From: Takakia lepidozioides
Lineage: Eukaryota > Streptophyta > Takakiopsida > Takakiales > Takakiaceae
DNA length: 64,000 nucleotides
Direction of reading: 5' to 3'
NCBI GenBank assembly: GCA_030704615.1
Contig: CM060733.1
Location: 54,498,001-54,562,000, forward strand
Part shown: positions 11,201 through 22,340 of the stretch, piece by piece
Position numbering within the stretch: position 1 is the stretch's first letter
How the letters are laid out: each line of letters starts with the position of its first letter
Made by a program: the position numbers and the translations under genes
Notes under the pieces: generated by a model
Told to the model about the DNA's origin: nothing
The model's database searches: none
The model's input: the letters and a program-made list of their open reading frames with translations, nothing else

Positions 11201-14022
11201 TGAAGCCAGCGAGGAAGGAAAGAGGACCATGACTGCAATGACAATATTGCCAGCACAAGGTTTCCAGAAAGGCTAAGCTCCTGAGCTGTGTCCAGGAACA
11301 CCCTCTCATGGTCTGCATCCCACCTGCGCAAGGCCTTTTGAAGGTCTCTTTTGACTGATGCACCACCTCTTGTGACAACAGTCTGAGGATGGGGAAGTGA
11401 CAAGCAAAGTAATGCAGCACCAGGTAGATCTGCCGCTGTAACACTTTTGGCCCTTTGACCTTTCATGTTCCACTCTGGTGAGAACAAAGCATGGGGTAGT
11501 GCTTGCAGTAGTTTACTGAGTTTTGTGAGCCCCACTTTCTCTTCCCTCTGACCCCGACGCCGTATTGTGTGCTCATAAGATAGAGCCTTGATAACGAGGC
11601 CTTCACAAACAGGTAATACAGCAACTGATTGTTCAGAGAGAACCAGACTGTAAAGCTGGCCAATCCTATCAGGGGACAGCGCCTTCAAGACATCCACTTC
11701 ATACAAGCAGAGAGACTCAAAAGCAGCAGCACGTGTTCTCCACCATAGATCACCATCCCCACTTTCCTTCCCCCTCTTAGCAGCAGCCTCCCACAGATAC
11801 TGTAAGACTGTGACCGCTGCTTGTGGGTAAGCCATGGCGTCCATGGCTCCATGGCCCAGCAGCATGCACAGGCTTTCAGCTATAAGAGGAACAGATGGCA
11901 GCGAAGGGAAATGGTTTGAAATAACCCGCCAGGCCGTGTAAAAGTCTATTGCATCCTCTTTACACAAGAGAGCCAAGCTTTGCAGGCCTAGTGCACACAC
12001 ACTTAAGTTACTGTGTTCAATGCATGCTTGCACTGAGAGGACCAGGTCAACCCCTCTATCAGGATCCTTTTTGCAAACATCGTGTACTGAAGCAGCCTGG
12101 CTCAAACACAAGTCAAATGGATTTGTGACTTTTGAGATGTACTCTGGCTGCAGTGCCTTTTGAAGGTAAGGAAATGCACGATCGGTTAACTCCCACGTTT
12201 TGCACAACAGGCGCACTGCACTTGCTTGAACTACCGAGTCGGATTTGAAGTCCAACAGGGGCTGCAGTGTTTGGACAACAATTGGCACAGTCACAGGGTG
12301 GCAGGCCAAGGCCGGGAGCACACGCAGGAGCCCCAACTGCAAATCTGAACCTGGATACTCGCTGAGGTGAGTGCGCAGCCTGAGGCAGAAAAGCACTACT
12401 GGAAGCAAGGACACCCCCCATATAGGCTCTGTTCTGCCAATCGCCGCAAGAGCTTCCACCCCTCTGACACTCCTTTCGGAGTTTGGATGCAGTGCCAAAG
12501 CTGTCCCCAATATACAGATCCAAACCACAATATTTTTTCTTAGACCTGCACCAGACCGAGAAATTGCACCTCCCTTCCTTCCCCCTTGACTGAGCTTGCC
12601 AAGATAGTGCACAAGCGCTGTGAGCCAATCTCCTGCTAACTCCAAATTCGTTGAAGCATTAACTGGAGAAGAGGACCGAGAGACCCATGTTTCAACTTCT
12701 TTCCCTGCCCAGATAGACAGTAGAAGCCGACAGACACCCATGGCCATCTGCTGCTCTCCCCACTTCCAAGTGCTGGTGTCAAATGTATTTCTTGTGGCAG
12801 ACATTGAGTTTGCAACAGAGGAACTCCAGCAGTCTCTTACATGCTGCTCGACAGCTTGCAGTACACGGGCTGAAGCGCCCTTCACCCAAGTTGACGGAAA
12901 TGACATGACATGGAGAGCTGGGAACACCCACACAAGTATAACTGGATTGACCTTTTGCTGAGACCTCTTTTCTGTGGAAGGCCCATCTTCCATCCAGCGT
13001 AGCGCCAAGTCTAGAAGCAGAAGCTGTTCCTGCTCTAGCTCTGCCAAAGCCATGATGTGTGCTAGAGCCACCATGTGCGCTTCCAGTGCCAACCAATTCT
13101 CTTCATCATCGTCCCTTAGTAGGTATACCACCCGCCTAACCAAAACGAGTGGCGTCAAAGGGGACACGCCCTGTGCTCTAAGCTCATGACTTAGCCCCAT
13201 CAGCACATTCAAGAGCTCCCCTCCTAGCTTCCTGACCTCTTCCTTGTCGTGAGCTTCCACTTGATTCAAAAGACACTCCAGCACATCCACCAGTTCTTTT
13301 AATGCTGCAACAGCAACCTCCTTCTCCTCTGTTGTCTTAAGAGGACAATACTGTGCATAGTGAAGTAGCAGGTATAGAAAGGGGGGTGCGTAGACGGGGC
13401 GTGAGCAGGCTAACAATGTTAGCTGCGAATGAAGTTGTCGAGCAAACAGCGCGTGACTACTTGAAGCCAATGGCTGTAATAACACATGGCTCATAAAAGG
13501 TCGTAGAAAATCTAATCCAATTGCTCGCTTTCTCGGAGATTCCTCCAAGAGAACCAAACCCACCAGCTGAATGATTGCCAAGTGCCCTTCTTGCCGTGAT
13601 TCGAACGCCTTTACTAATGGATGGACACCTCTTTCCCACACCCGAGCAATGAACTTACCCTCATCGATCCTTTTTATAAAAATCCGACAGAGAAAACCTA
13701 TTCCATTCACGACGCTCTCCACCGAATTCCCCCCCACAGAATCCAAGGCAGATTGCAGCTCCTGCAGTCCTCTCTCAACCGGAAGTTGATCGTCTTCACA
13801 TAGCTTGCAAATTTCGCGCACTGTTTGGTCAACAATTGCGGGTATCTGCGATGCGAGGCACTGCGCCAATGCCTCTTGCCCTGCTATGGACTTCAAGCCT
13901 GTATGAGAAGGTCCTGATTTCAACTTCTCAAAGATGGCGTTCACAGCGTACCTCTGCAGCAAGGGGTGAGGAATCTGCAACTTCTCCAAAAGCAAGCTGT
14001 ACGGGTCACTTGTCGTCGCCAT
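8254..14022 (-). CDS. RST1: RST1 (RESURRECTION1) / focadhesin homologue, DUF3730 protein
   Basis: One uninterrupted frame of 1,922 codons. The N-terminus (SLLEKLQIPHPLLQRYAV, then EALAQCLASQIPAIVDQTV) and the ELQSALD and GIGFLCRI blocks match plant RST1 as I remember it, a protein of about 1,840 residues. The protein is almost entirely helical HEAT/ARM-like repeat with no signal peptide or clear membrane segment. In Arabidopsis, RST1 works with RIPR to link the cytosolic RNA exosome to the Ski complex, restraining siRNA production from coding transcripts; mutants also show wax and embryo defects. The human relative is focadhesin. The start is the first Met of the frame, and the next residues (ATTSDPYSLLLEKL) match the family start. 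No intron interrupts 5.77 kb. The call rests on sequence recognition only. Confidence 0.93.
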   Translation of the reverse strand: MATTSDPYSLLLEKLQIPHPLLQRYAVNAIFEKLKSGPSHTGLKSIAGQEALAQCLASQIPAIVDQTVREICKLCEDDQLPVERGLQELQSALDSVGGNSVESVVNGIGFLCRIFIKRIDEGKFIARVWERGVHPLVKAFESRQEGHLAIIQLVGLVLLEESPRKRAIGLDFLRPFMSHVLLQPLASSSHALFARQLHSQLTLLACSRPVYAPPFLYLLLHYAQYCPLKTTEEKEVAVAALKELVDVLECLLNQVEAHDKEEVRKLGGELLNVLMGLSHELRAQGVSPLTPLVLVRRVVYLLRDDDEENWLALEAHMVALAHIMALAELEQEQLLLLDLALRWMEDGPSTEKRSQQKVNPVILVWVFPALHVMSFPSTWVKGASARVLQAVEQHVRDCWSSSVANSMSATRNTFDTSTWKWGEQQMAMGVCRLLLSIWAGKEVETWVSRSSSPVNASTNLELAGDWLTALVHYLGKLSQGGRKGGAISRSGAGLRKNIVVWICILGTALALHPNSERSVRGVEALAAIGRTEPIWGVSLLPVVLFCLRLRTHLSEYPGSDLQLGLLRVLPALACHPVTVPIVVQTLQPLLDFKSDSVVQASAVRLLCKTWELTDRAFPYLQKALQPEYISKVTNPFDLCLSQAASVHDVCKKDPDRGVDLVLSVQACIEHSNLSVCALGLQSLALLCKEDAIDFYTAWRVISNHFPSLPSVPLIAESLCMLLGHGAMDAMAYPQAAVTVLQYLWEAAAKRGKESGDGDLWWRTRAAAFESLCLYEVDVLKALSPDRIGQLYSLVLSEQSVAVLPVCEGLVIKALSYEHTIRRRGQREEKVGLTKLSKLLQALPHALFSPEWNMKGQRAKSVTAADLPGAALLCLSLPHPQTVVTRGGASVKRDLQKALRRWDADHERVFLDTAQELSLSGNLVLAILSLQSWSSFLPRWLHAKVSVLKGETPSNCNEDHLSKAGISIFKLLRETCEKGIPRVADNATLAIAALSQAMPLSARSEVRMMSNYLEAQLAQDGHEHRQWSAALALGVVASCLHPTDWSRKSEIVHQLVEHASNSDRGVVRGACGIGLGLVSQSLLRGDVAGQSAGGSEGASKQREIKLLSHILGSLTGLLRQACPLAAHALQALAQSPLLRGVIVDIGEQVEEKHPEDHDMWEVGGLVWGLGSSVTAVERAQCPGVVVEITNLIISWLPRISTPQERGNLHSTGGSQRGGLVNSLAMGALLALPTCVEVSSRLELLEDSVDSLLQALSTFIKKGVDEMTTAEGAERCPGTVVAAACLGAGNLLGAVLEEGACSLQEEEVYNLMRAMQNGSAVLLLSSSRLSAMTGLANVLGAGAALLAPLRRRQHTGELAALTGALDSANKQFHISDPLIKETSCEDEVRTMVQALLAVARDGADAQERSSAAWALGFMHTAFLEAFREGGLDEDRSDTEEHPTKGQPGPLWHWGYPLRALQSLPEDSALRRLSSWLLTCKLTEPTCTPPPQTVVSVLRCLEKSPRLPALDWGGLLRWLMRGQSSAVGVPGKSVPKIGCGLEQVRQQCVLLAIAHGEFVPPLATFLDELCELARLITIEPPLRNLLMQHLGDLPHVFSESRTGKLFKDLRELIVRLGRPWESLVEREAESGEAFSVCVWQGLSHCLRGSVDTNQHISQVKDLESCMEALFDFLTMPNWALAKEDNSTEKVKAWGQQDWAAAIDCLTHAPKDWLLEFLRVPSVDLPGKDRCLLMAKKAIIARARLVVVGCLPASELKSAHAWLTNHLPPEGHGLLLEVAMAVKEAPLEDKREWFLDTLDAVCISPYPHTALQLLGLLSSCWNHSALLLLADPNIALEDLPFSLPSLLCQPSWSPTCNSFIQKWMAILDRAAEGGTSWNGSPLQKSIIPSLDSKNTLCILKTTCIGLRDQLPLHIRLKLANLDINAS

Positions 14023-14556
14023 TCGGAAGCACTACGGCTCCTCACCCGCCTCCCACACCACTGCTCCACTCCAGAGGACGGTGTGCATGTCTACAGCCAG
14101 CGGACCTGTAAAAGCAAGACTTTTAGCAACTCGACAGAAAGAGAGACAGATCTCTCAAACCCACCAAACGATTCTGAAGAAATTTCGTGAGGAAACGAAG
14201 AAAAGCATCTATCAATCAAACAAATGCATGAATTCAAGCGACGAGAGAGAGAGAGAAGAGAGATCTCTCAAACCCGCACAGCAAAACTTCTCTCATACAA
14301 ACGACTGCAGAAGAGCACCTTCAAAAGCTAGGGCGCCATCCTCGTTTGAAAGATTCATCCATCCATCCATACATCCATCCATCCATCCTTGCCCAGCATC
14401 CATCCATTTGTTGGTTTCCATCCATTGGACATCCAGAAATAGGTAAATAAACAATTTCAAATTACGCGCGTGAGAATCTCAGCTAACTGGATAGGCGATG
14501 ATCATTCCATTCTGCCACGTGGCCAAATCTTGTGCTCCACTGACCGTAAATAGACA
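14023..14556. repeat. RST1 upstream region with (CATC)n microsatellite
   Basis: This interval should hold the promoter and 5' UTR of the RST1 gene (minus strand). It contains a degenerate CATC tetranucleotide tract at about 14357-14413 and GAGAGA-rich patches near 14245-14260. Open frames here are by-products of low complexity. Confidence 0.6.
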
Positions 14557-15535
14557 TTAAAAAATGAGGGTAATTATGTATGTAGTTACTGGGGCATATT
14601 TGTCGGAGTCTTGGAGGGCAGGGCTAACCTGGGCTGGGAGCCAAACTAACCGCAGGTCAGGATCGCTCGGGGCGTGAAGAGGTTGCAGGGTGGGGAGGGT
14701 GGGGCCACCCTCACAGACTGGGCACAGTCTGTTACGAGAGCCTCGAGGAGTTCGGGTTTCCCATCGACTGTACACTTGATACGTGTCTGGGACAGTGTGA
14801 CTGCTGGGAATAGTGTAGCAGTGGGGATTCGGAAAAGCTTCAAATGATCGAGGTTGGTAGGGAAGCGCTGCATCTTTTTCGTGTTGGGAACGTAAAGTGT
14901 GGAATTGTACTGTCGGAGACTTAGTTTCAGAATTTTTTGAGAAGTGGGATTTTGGTTCTTCTCTCTGATGAGAATGGCGATCTCTGGCCTGCGCCTTCGC
15001 TTGTCTGTGGTAGCTCTGCAATCGAATGACATTGTTGCTCAAGCTTAAATGAGCTATCTAGGGAGTTTAATTTACGCGATGGGGACTGTGACAGTTGGGC
15101 TTTGTTCGGAGCATGTGCAATGAAGGTTTGGGGCTGTGTAAGGACCTACAAGAGAATCCGGGAGCTTATTTGGAGACTCGGAGCACTGGGGTGACTATTT
15201 TGCCAGATTATTTCAGCTGCATTCTGCAATAGTTGATCCCATCGTATGCCCGGTTCTACAGAGGACTTTGGAGAAATTTCAGGTGTGTGGCATCCAGCAA
15301 ATGTGCCTGGCGGAGAGGAGATTTCTTGGGGTACTCTTTCTTGATCAGTCAGAGGTCGGGCTCTGGTGATTTGACGTAGAGAGGAGACTGAAAACAACTT
15401 CGAGATGTTTTTCCCCATAGCGGCAGGCGCATGCTGAACAAGACTATAACCGAGAGACAGGAGGGAAGGCAGAGCTTCGCAGGCACACCCTTCCCGGACT
15501 TGTGATTGTATTTGGGATTTTCCAAGCCTCTTCAA
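14557..15535 (-). CDS. Possible unrecognised two-exon gene
   Basis: Two open segments lie in tandem on the minus strand. The upstream one (15146-15535) contains an internal Met at about 15418 beginning MGKNISKLFSVSSLRQITRA, which reads like an organelle presequence. The downstream one (14557-15042) has two overlapping long frames and a plausible acceptor TTGCAG near 15018. The donor between them (TTGTAG/GTCCTT) is weak. I recognise no domain in any frame. The segments sit head-to-head with the transporter gene that starts at 16166, so this could instead be promoter sequence that happens to be open. Confidence 0.2.
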
Positions 15536-16165
15536 ATGTTGAAGACTTGTTGAAGATTTATTTGAGCCGTTTTAGAATTGTGGATCAAATTGTGTATCAA
15601 TGTGCAAAGGCAAGGGACGATTCACGGACCGTATAAGCATGGGCCCTTCTATCCGTGTCGGTGGTAGTTTTAAAGGGTACTGAGGCGCGTCAGGAACTCA
15701 TTTCCCGGGTTATTACACCCAATATTCAGCTGATTCCAAGTCTGGAAGCCTGGAGCTCGAGGGCATTTTGCAGCGCTGATTAGAGAGCTCCCTATTCATT
15801 AGTTGATTAGCTGGGAGAAGGCTTCAGTAGACGCCTTCGAAGGAGCGTCGGTGTTTGGTCATTACCTTGACCCCGAAGACACAAAATCTTTTCAAGGCAT
15901 ACATGGTGGGGCTCTCCCCAACGTTGGGTGGAAAGCATACAAATCTCGTTGCGTTATAAGCAGAGTGCGACACAATGCCATGATCTGTGGAAGCAGAGAG
16001 TCTGTTCTCAAAGAGTCACCGAGGGCTTGGAGAGGGAATGCAAGTTATGAGGTGTTTTCAAAGATGGGTTAGAAGAACATTGCAGGGAGGGCGAGGATCA
16101 TTCCCTACAGGCTTGGTCCAACAATAAGACAATTTACATGTGTGGACATTGTAGAGTTATCAGCC
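15536..16165. other. Upstream region of the nucleotide-sugar transporter
   Basis: No gene is supported. The promoter and 5' UTR of the plus-strand transporter must lie here. The frame carrying the proposed start codon at 16166 has no stop for at least 45 bases upstream, so a slightly longer N-terminus cannot be excluded. Confidence 0.5.
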
Positions 16166-19100
16166 ATGAAGTTCTTCATTGGCAAAGATGTGCACAAAAT
16201 GCTCAAACGCAAAGACAGCGATGCAAGCGAGCACGGTAAGGTCCTCACCACGACTTTGATGGTGCCCGTTTATTCACAAGAACTTGGTGAGCAGTCTTTT
16301 GCTTTTAGATGAGTGTCCTCCTTCCAGGACTTATTTATACTGTATGCATCTGTCTACTCAGTAACATTCTCAACAGATAGGGAGCAAGTGAGAGCATCCC
16401 ATAGGTCTGCATGCTTTTGGGGCACTTTGGCAAATGCATGTGGAAATGATCTGCTGTGTTTTCACCTGGGTTAGTTTAACCTGACATTTCAGCATCGTCA
16501 ACAATTTCCAAATGCTGTGTACTCTTGACTTGTGACATCGTGAGTCAGGTAACAGAAGCTTATGCCCACGAACAGTCCGCATTACTCCCAAGTGTTTCTA
16601 GGACTTCAAAGATTTGACCCCAAATCCCTGTCTCTGCCATCCATGGGGGCCCCATTACAGTGGTAGACGGGTCACTTCAGTAGTGACCAGTATTGGGATA
16701 AACATGAATAGATAGGTTCTGGCCTTCCAGAGAGGCACAGAGCTCTTAACTTGAGTATTCACCTCAGATATTGCACCCAAGGAAGGCCACAGGCTTTGAT
16801 GTTTTCTTGAGCTTCTTGAAGTGAGGGACAGGAGGTGCAGTGACTGTCTGTTTGATGGTTTCAAAGAGTGTCTCTTGTTCAAAGCAATTGTAATGTTCTT
16901 AATTCTCACCACTGTGCCTGGGCAGCTTAGTGTACACTATCTTCAGTACCATGAATGTTGAGCCTAGTGCCCAATGTGGGGAGGAAATTCTAGACGTCTC
17001 ACTGAGCTGCTTCACTCCTTTGATGAACGAAGGACACCAGGATCACCTAGAGTTAGGAGCTCTTTTTCTGCCTTTCTGAATCTTGATCTGGTGATTTTCC
17101 CTTTCCAAGAGAGAGAATGTACTCATAAGACGTTGTTTGCCGTAGCCTTGTGGCCATTGACCCCGCGCCCAGTTTGAGCGGAACACAAAGGGACAGAACC
17201 TACCTCTGTCAGGGGCTGACGTTGGTAGTAGGACTTAACTTGATACAAAACATTGATCCGGGTTTTCCAGATATCCTCTAGAAATCCCTTCACACAAGCA
17301 TCAATCTGCTGTATGTGATTTGCCCAAAAACTAGGCCTCAGAAGGGCCTGGGCTTTTGGCTCAGCCTTGAGACTTTCAAAGTTGGTAAACAGAGGTACAG
17401 GCACAATTCCCTTGATAGATTTGAGGAGAGCGTCTCTTTGGTGAGAGAACCCCGGACAGTGAATCAGAAAATGAATATTGTCTTCAGGTTGACCACACAA
17501 CGTGCAATTGCACTCTCCCTTTCCTCTCTGCTTCTTTTTGCTGTTCAAAGGTAGGCTTCCTGCCCTGAGTTTAAATTTCAGTCTAGGGCCGAGAGTGGGT
17601 AGACCCTTGAGGTCACCAAGATGTCCTCCAGACTGGAAACAAGTTCAGGGAAGTTTTCTGCCTAACTTCATTTTCATCAGACAATTTCATGGCAACAGAC
17701 ATGGTTTTGGACACTACAGCCTCTAAGTCAGATTTATCCAGCAGGGCCAAGACTTGCGGATCCAGACCCAGGTCCTTGAGAATCTCTTGTACTCTCTTCT
17801 ACCAGGACTTAGCCTGTTTAACAGGGCGGTCCTGTTTCCAAGATATAGAGTCGATTAACTTAGGATATCTGGTGTTGGACATATGTTGCAGCTGACCCCA
17901 CCATCTGACCTTGAACTCATCTCGTCAGGAGCTTAAGGACGGGATGCCAAACTCACCCCGAACAGCCACATTGGCTGTTTTGGAGCATGCTGACATGCAC
18001 TCCTTAAGCACCCCCACTTGAATGGATTCTAGAGACTTAGCCTGGTTGGAGTTATCAACCCATATTGCAGATCCGTACTCCAAGGCAGGTCTAATTCCAC
18101 GAGAGAGAGAGCAAGACAGACAGATGTTCGTAGCTGATAACTGCCCGTTGGTACGAAACCCTCCCAAAACGTTGGGGGCAGAGAGTAATGAAAGTGTTCA
18201 TGTACTGGGGAGGTTGAAGCAGTTCGGGCACTGGAGGATCTGCAAGTAATGCTGTTGAATGATCTGCGGACATCAGAGGGAGCAAAGTGGCAACAGCAAC
18301 AGTTCTGTGGACCATCTGTCGCTCTCACTTTCAACTTCATTGTATCTGTGGGTATCATCTTGATGAACAAAGTGGTACTGAACCAACCCTCCTGTTGTTT
18401 GAATCAGCATGAGTTTTGATCTGTCTTTGTGTGTGTGTTGTTATTTAACCTGTCTCGCGTATAATGCTTGTAAAACTCAGAAAGCCATGTCATTCAAAAG
18501 TTCTGTTCTTGTACTTTGTGTGCACCCCTGGGTGTTGGTGGCAGGTTCTGGACAAGGTGGGTTTCAACTACCCAATTGCTCTCTCACTCATACACTATAT
18601 TGTGAGCTGGTTTTTAATGGCGGTTCTCAACACTGCATCTCTCCTTCCGGCTGCACCCCCACCCAAAGCAACCCCCTTTCTGACTCTTTTGGCACTAAGC
18701 ATCGTCATGGCATTCTCAACTGGTTTGGCAAACGTGAGCTTAAAACACAACAGGTGAACATTGACTCCACCTGTTGCTCTTGTATGATAGGTATTAATAT
18801 TAGAATCAAACTTGAAAGTGTTGGCCCTGTTCTTTTGTCAAAGATGGTGAATGTGATGACTAATGAAGCAGTGCTTGGGTTTTTCCCTGTTCTGGTATCG
18901 AAGCCGGCTATCTCAAGAAGGGGTTAGTTTGCACTACGGGCTCACGCGAGTCACTTGCCTCATTTCCCTCTTGTGCTTGCTTGAAGAAACAGACATGGAT
19001 AGATTATCTTTTAGCTCAATACAACAATCAGTGCTGGCTCTCAAATAATCTCAAGCACACAGTGTTGGAGCATGTCAGTGATGAGGAAGCTCAAAGAGAC

Positions 19101-21099
19101 TAATAAGGCACGTTGAATTTCTTTGCGGGATTATAGTGTGGGGTTCTACCAGATGGCCAAGATTGCAGTAACACCCACTATTGTGCTTGCTGAGTTCCTT
19201 GTACTTGCCAAAAAAGTGTCATTCCATAAGGTACCATCTCTCTTTTTCTTCAAGTACTTGGGATTCTCTGTTAGAGAGAAATGTAGGTAGGACCTGTAAC
19301 TTTGTGGCGTGCCCAGTTTGGTTTGTACAAGACGGAGGGAGGGAGGGAGGGCTGGAGAGTTGCTGAATCTGGCACCTATGATGTTTTGAGTTATTGGTCA
19401 CCCCATGTACATTAGCTCTGGTTTAGGCTTGCGGCACACAAATAAACAGTCCAAGGCAATAAAATCTTCCTACAATTGCGATGGGGGCAGACATGAAACA
19501 TAGATTGGTAGGGAGACAATGATGAAGGCAGAATAGTTGGAAAGAAAATGACTATGAGAGCTTCCGTTTATACCGACATGCCTAGAGAGTAAGTCTCCCA
19601 TGTCTTGAAACAGGACCCAAACCATGGAACTAAAGCAACTTTTGTGTATATGCAGGCTGTGGCGCTATCAGTGGTCTCAGTAGGGGTAGCAATAGCATCT
19701 GTTACGGATTTGCACTTCCATTTGTTTGGTGCTGTGGTTGCCATTGCTTGGATTATACCAAGTGCTATCAACAAAATTCTATGGTCTAAACTACAACAGC
19801 ATGACAGCTGGACTGCTTTAGCGTAAGTCCAAAGGACCTGGTAGACCTCTAAGTGCACTGCTTGAGAAACCTTAGGCCTCATCTAAAAATCTCCTAGATT
19901 TTCCGTCACTTCCAGCCCTCCCCATCAATACATTTGCCTTTGTTATCAGACAGTGAAGAGTATAACTCAAAGTCATAGATAATGTTCATCGGCTGCAGGG
20001 GAGCTATGGCAGTTCCACACTGGCAATGTAATCCAATGGTGTGGGTTGTACTCTATGGGGTTGATTGCTGCAAGGCTCTCTTGCAATTGGAAAGTGTTAC
20101 ATCTTTTGTCACATCCTGGCTCTTCTGCCTCGTGGTCGCCCCTTCATTCCTTTGCTTTTCCATTAACTACGTTGCAGCCAGTTCAGAAGGATTTCATATG
20201 TGCTGCTCAGAAATTGCTTGACCTGAAGTGTTAGTGCTGCATTGTGTGGGTTCAAACCCACTCGTGGTCTCTTTAAATAGAGTAACGAGTGTTTCTGCGA
20301 CTCTTTGGAACAAGGATTCATTGATTAGATTACAAGGGACTGCTGAAAATACCCACCTCCTGACAGGCAGTAGCCCTGGAATGTTAATAATTTTTACTTA
20401 CTCTGGCTTTAGCTTCATTCTTGTTCTGGTCAAGCTGATACCTGTTATGAGTCTGGGTGTAGGCTGATGTGGAAGACAACGCCCATCACAGTGTTTGTGT
20501 TGGTGGCACTCCTGCCCTGGCTGGACCCTCCGGGCATCGTGTCCTTCAACTGGAGTGTCACTAACACTAGTGCCATCTTCATGTCTGCGATTCTCGGCTT
20601 TCTTTTGCAATGGTCTGGTGCTCTAGCGCTTGGGTACGTATGTCTTCCTTTCAATGAGCATTAGGGTCAATGGACAAGCTTCTGTGACATTTAGCATGGG
20701 TCTCATATTAGAAATTATCAGTTTGATCCCAGTAACTCAACACAACAGATAACACATGGTGAGTATTCCTCTACAGTAAAGGACTGACATGTCGTTGGAT
20801 TTCGCAGGGCGACGTCAGCCATCACCCATGTTGTACTGGGACAGTTCAAGACGTGTGTAATTCTGCTTGCTGGATTCATGCTGTTCCACTCAAATCCAGG
20901 CCCAAAGTCCTTGCTAGGAGCCACCATGGCTCTTAGTGGGATGGCCATCTACACATACCTCAATGTGAAAGCAAAAGAGGGGGCCGACCCTACCTCAAAG
21001 CAATCAGCGCTCTTTCCAAATGTGGCATCACTTAAGCCCCACAATAAACTGAGCAGACTCAGCCATGGAGATGGGAAAGATGATATAGGATGTGTGTAA
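16166..21099 (+). CDS. Nucleotide-sugar transporter (NST / triose-phosphate-translocator family)
   Basis: Seven exons: 16166-16235, 18277-18374, 18545-18753, 19137-19230, 19656-19822, 20463-20633 and 20808-21099. All junctions are GT-AG and in phase, giving 366 residues. The short first exon encodes a basic cytosolic tail (MKFFIGKDVHKMLKRKD). About ten membrane helices follow. Diagnostic blocks: FIVSVGIILMNK, IALSLIHYIVSWFLMAVL, STGLANVSLKHNS, VGFYQMAKIAVTPTIVLAEF, FGAVVAIAWIIPSAINKILW, ALMWKTTPITVFVLVALL and ATSAITHVVLGQFKTCVILL. These match, from memory, the Arabidopsis clade of uncharacterised nucleotide-sugar transporters around At5g57100 and At4g32272. The expected role is antiport of a nucleotide sugar against the matching nucleotide monophosphate across the Golgi or ER membrane; the substrate cannot be read from sequence. 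Intron 1 (about 2 kb) contains an antisense LINE fragment. Confidence 0.9.
17110..18190 (-). mobile_element. LINE 3' fragment: RT thumb region and Cys-rich C-terminus, in transporter intron 1
   Basis: Read on the minus strand, about 18170-17925 gives GIRPALEYGSAIWVDNSNQ followed by KECMSACSKTANVAVRGEFG, typical of the region after the reverse-transcriptase domain in plant LINE ORF2. After broken sequence, 17548-17123 gives one open frame with a Cys-His cluster (CNCTLCGQPEDNIHFLIHCP) and the ORF2 end. The element is 5'-truncated and frameshifted, so it is inactive. A related fragment lies at 2340-3170, and short 3'-end pieces near 5450 and 25800. Confidence 0.85.
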
Positions 21100-22340
21100 A
21101 TTGAGGTCCAATCCTCAACAGAGAATTTTTTTGTATAGATTACGAAGAGACCCGTTTGAGAGTTGGCAGAGACATTCCTCCTTTCTGGTCTTCCTTTTGC
21201 CCTTCTATCTCTCTCCCAGAGTTCTTAGTCCTGTAAATCTCCTTTGCAGAACTTCATTTTGGGTCTCTTCTTACCTCGTGAAGAGGGTGGGAGGTGGATG
21301 CGGCTACTTACGGCATTGTCATCCTGCACTCTCTACCTCCAGCACCGGCTCTCATTTGGGCCCCCTTGGACGCACTTCCTTTAGTGGCAGTCCAGTGATC
21401 GGGAGTTTGTGCCTTGCCTGTGCATAACCAGGGCGACCCTGGGGTTTAATCCTTCAACATGTTCCTTCAACCCTCCATTGGGCCCTTGAAGGCCTGTGTG
21501 CCGAGCAGTAGCCTCTGTAAATTCTCGGGACATTAAACACACTTCAACTTCAACTTTGACATTCAGATTGTTTTTGAGTTGTTACGATGGTCATTTCTTC
21601 CTGTACTCGCTCTTAAGAATGAGTGTTATGGAGCAAAGTTCTGGAATAAAAGGGGGCCATACTTTCTGTTAGTTGTTGAATGTCTTTTGAATTCCAACAA
21701 AAGGATTAAAAGAGTTGAACAACCATGCACATTGCTAGTGTCCACCTCATGAAGGAGAAGTGCAAGATTGCCACTATTCTTGCAAAGTTCATCAAATTGC
21801 ATGGTAGGGTGTTTGCTGCGCCAGACCAAACTAAAGTTGGGCAAGATTGTTTTGAAGTTCAGATTTCATGTGTATACGAAAAACAAGCTATGATAGATTT
21901 GAAAGTGGAGGGAGGAGTCAGGTCAAATCTGTCAAACAAACAAAGTCAGCTGTGAATATGTATTCTCTCTACCATTGATGTCCAATCTTCTCCTGAAGAG
22001 CAACATAAATTGCGATCTTCACCCTAGTATCATGGGAAAGCTGGGTGGATCCTATCTCTTTCATGTTCGTGCACTTGCAGCTTCTCTAGCAGCCTCTCAG
22101 ACTTCCACATCCCTGCTAATCTAAAGAATCTCTGCTCAGCAGATACAGAGACTAGTTAGAAAGCCATCTCTATCTAATGTCTGCTTATGTTTCTTGCGGA
22201 TTGGACACCATCTCTGATCACAACCATTTCCAGTTGAATGCAAGGTTGAACATCACCCATCGCAAGAAATATCCATGCTGAAGGAAGCACGCCAGGCCTC
22301 AAGTACTAGTATCTCACTTTCGAAGGTTTGGCTTTGCTGC
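21100..22340. other. Transporter 3' flank; possible retroposon end
   Basis: After the transporter stop codon comes about 1.2 kb without a supported gene. Near 21480-21560 there is a TTCAAC-rich tail (ACACACTTCAACTTCAACTT after GGGACATTAAA) that resembles the 3' microsatellite tail of some plant non-LTR retroposons. No ORF or target duplication confirms this. The final bases before 22341 belong to the 3' flank of the FAS1 gene. Confidence 0.35.
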
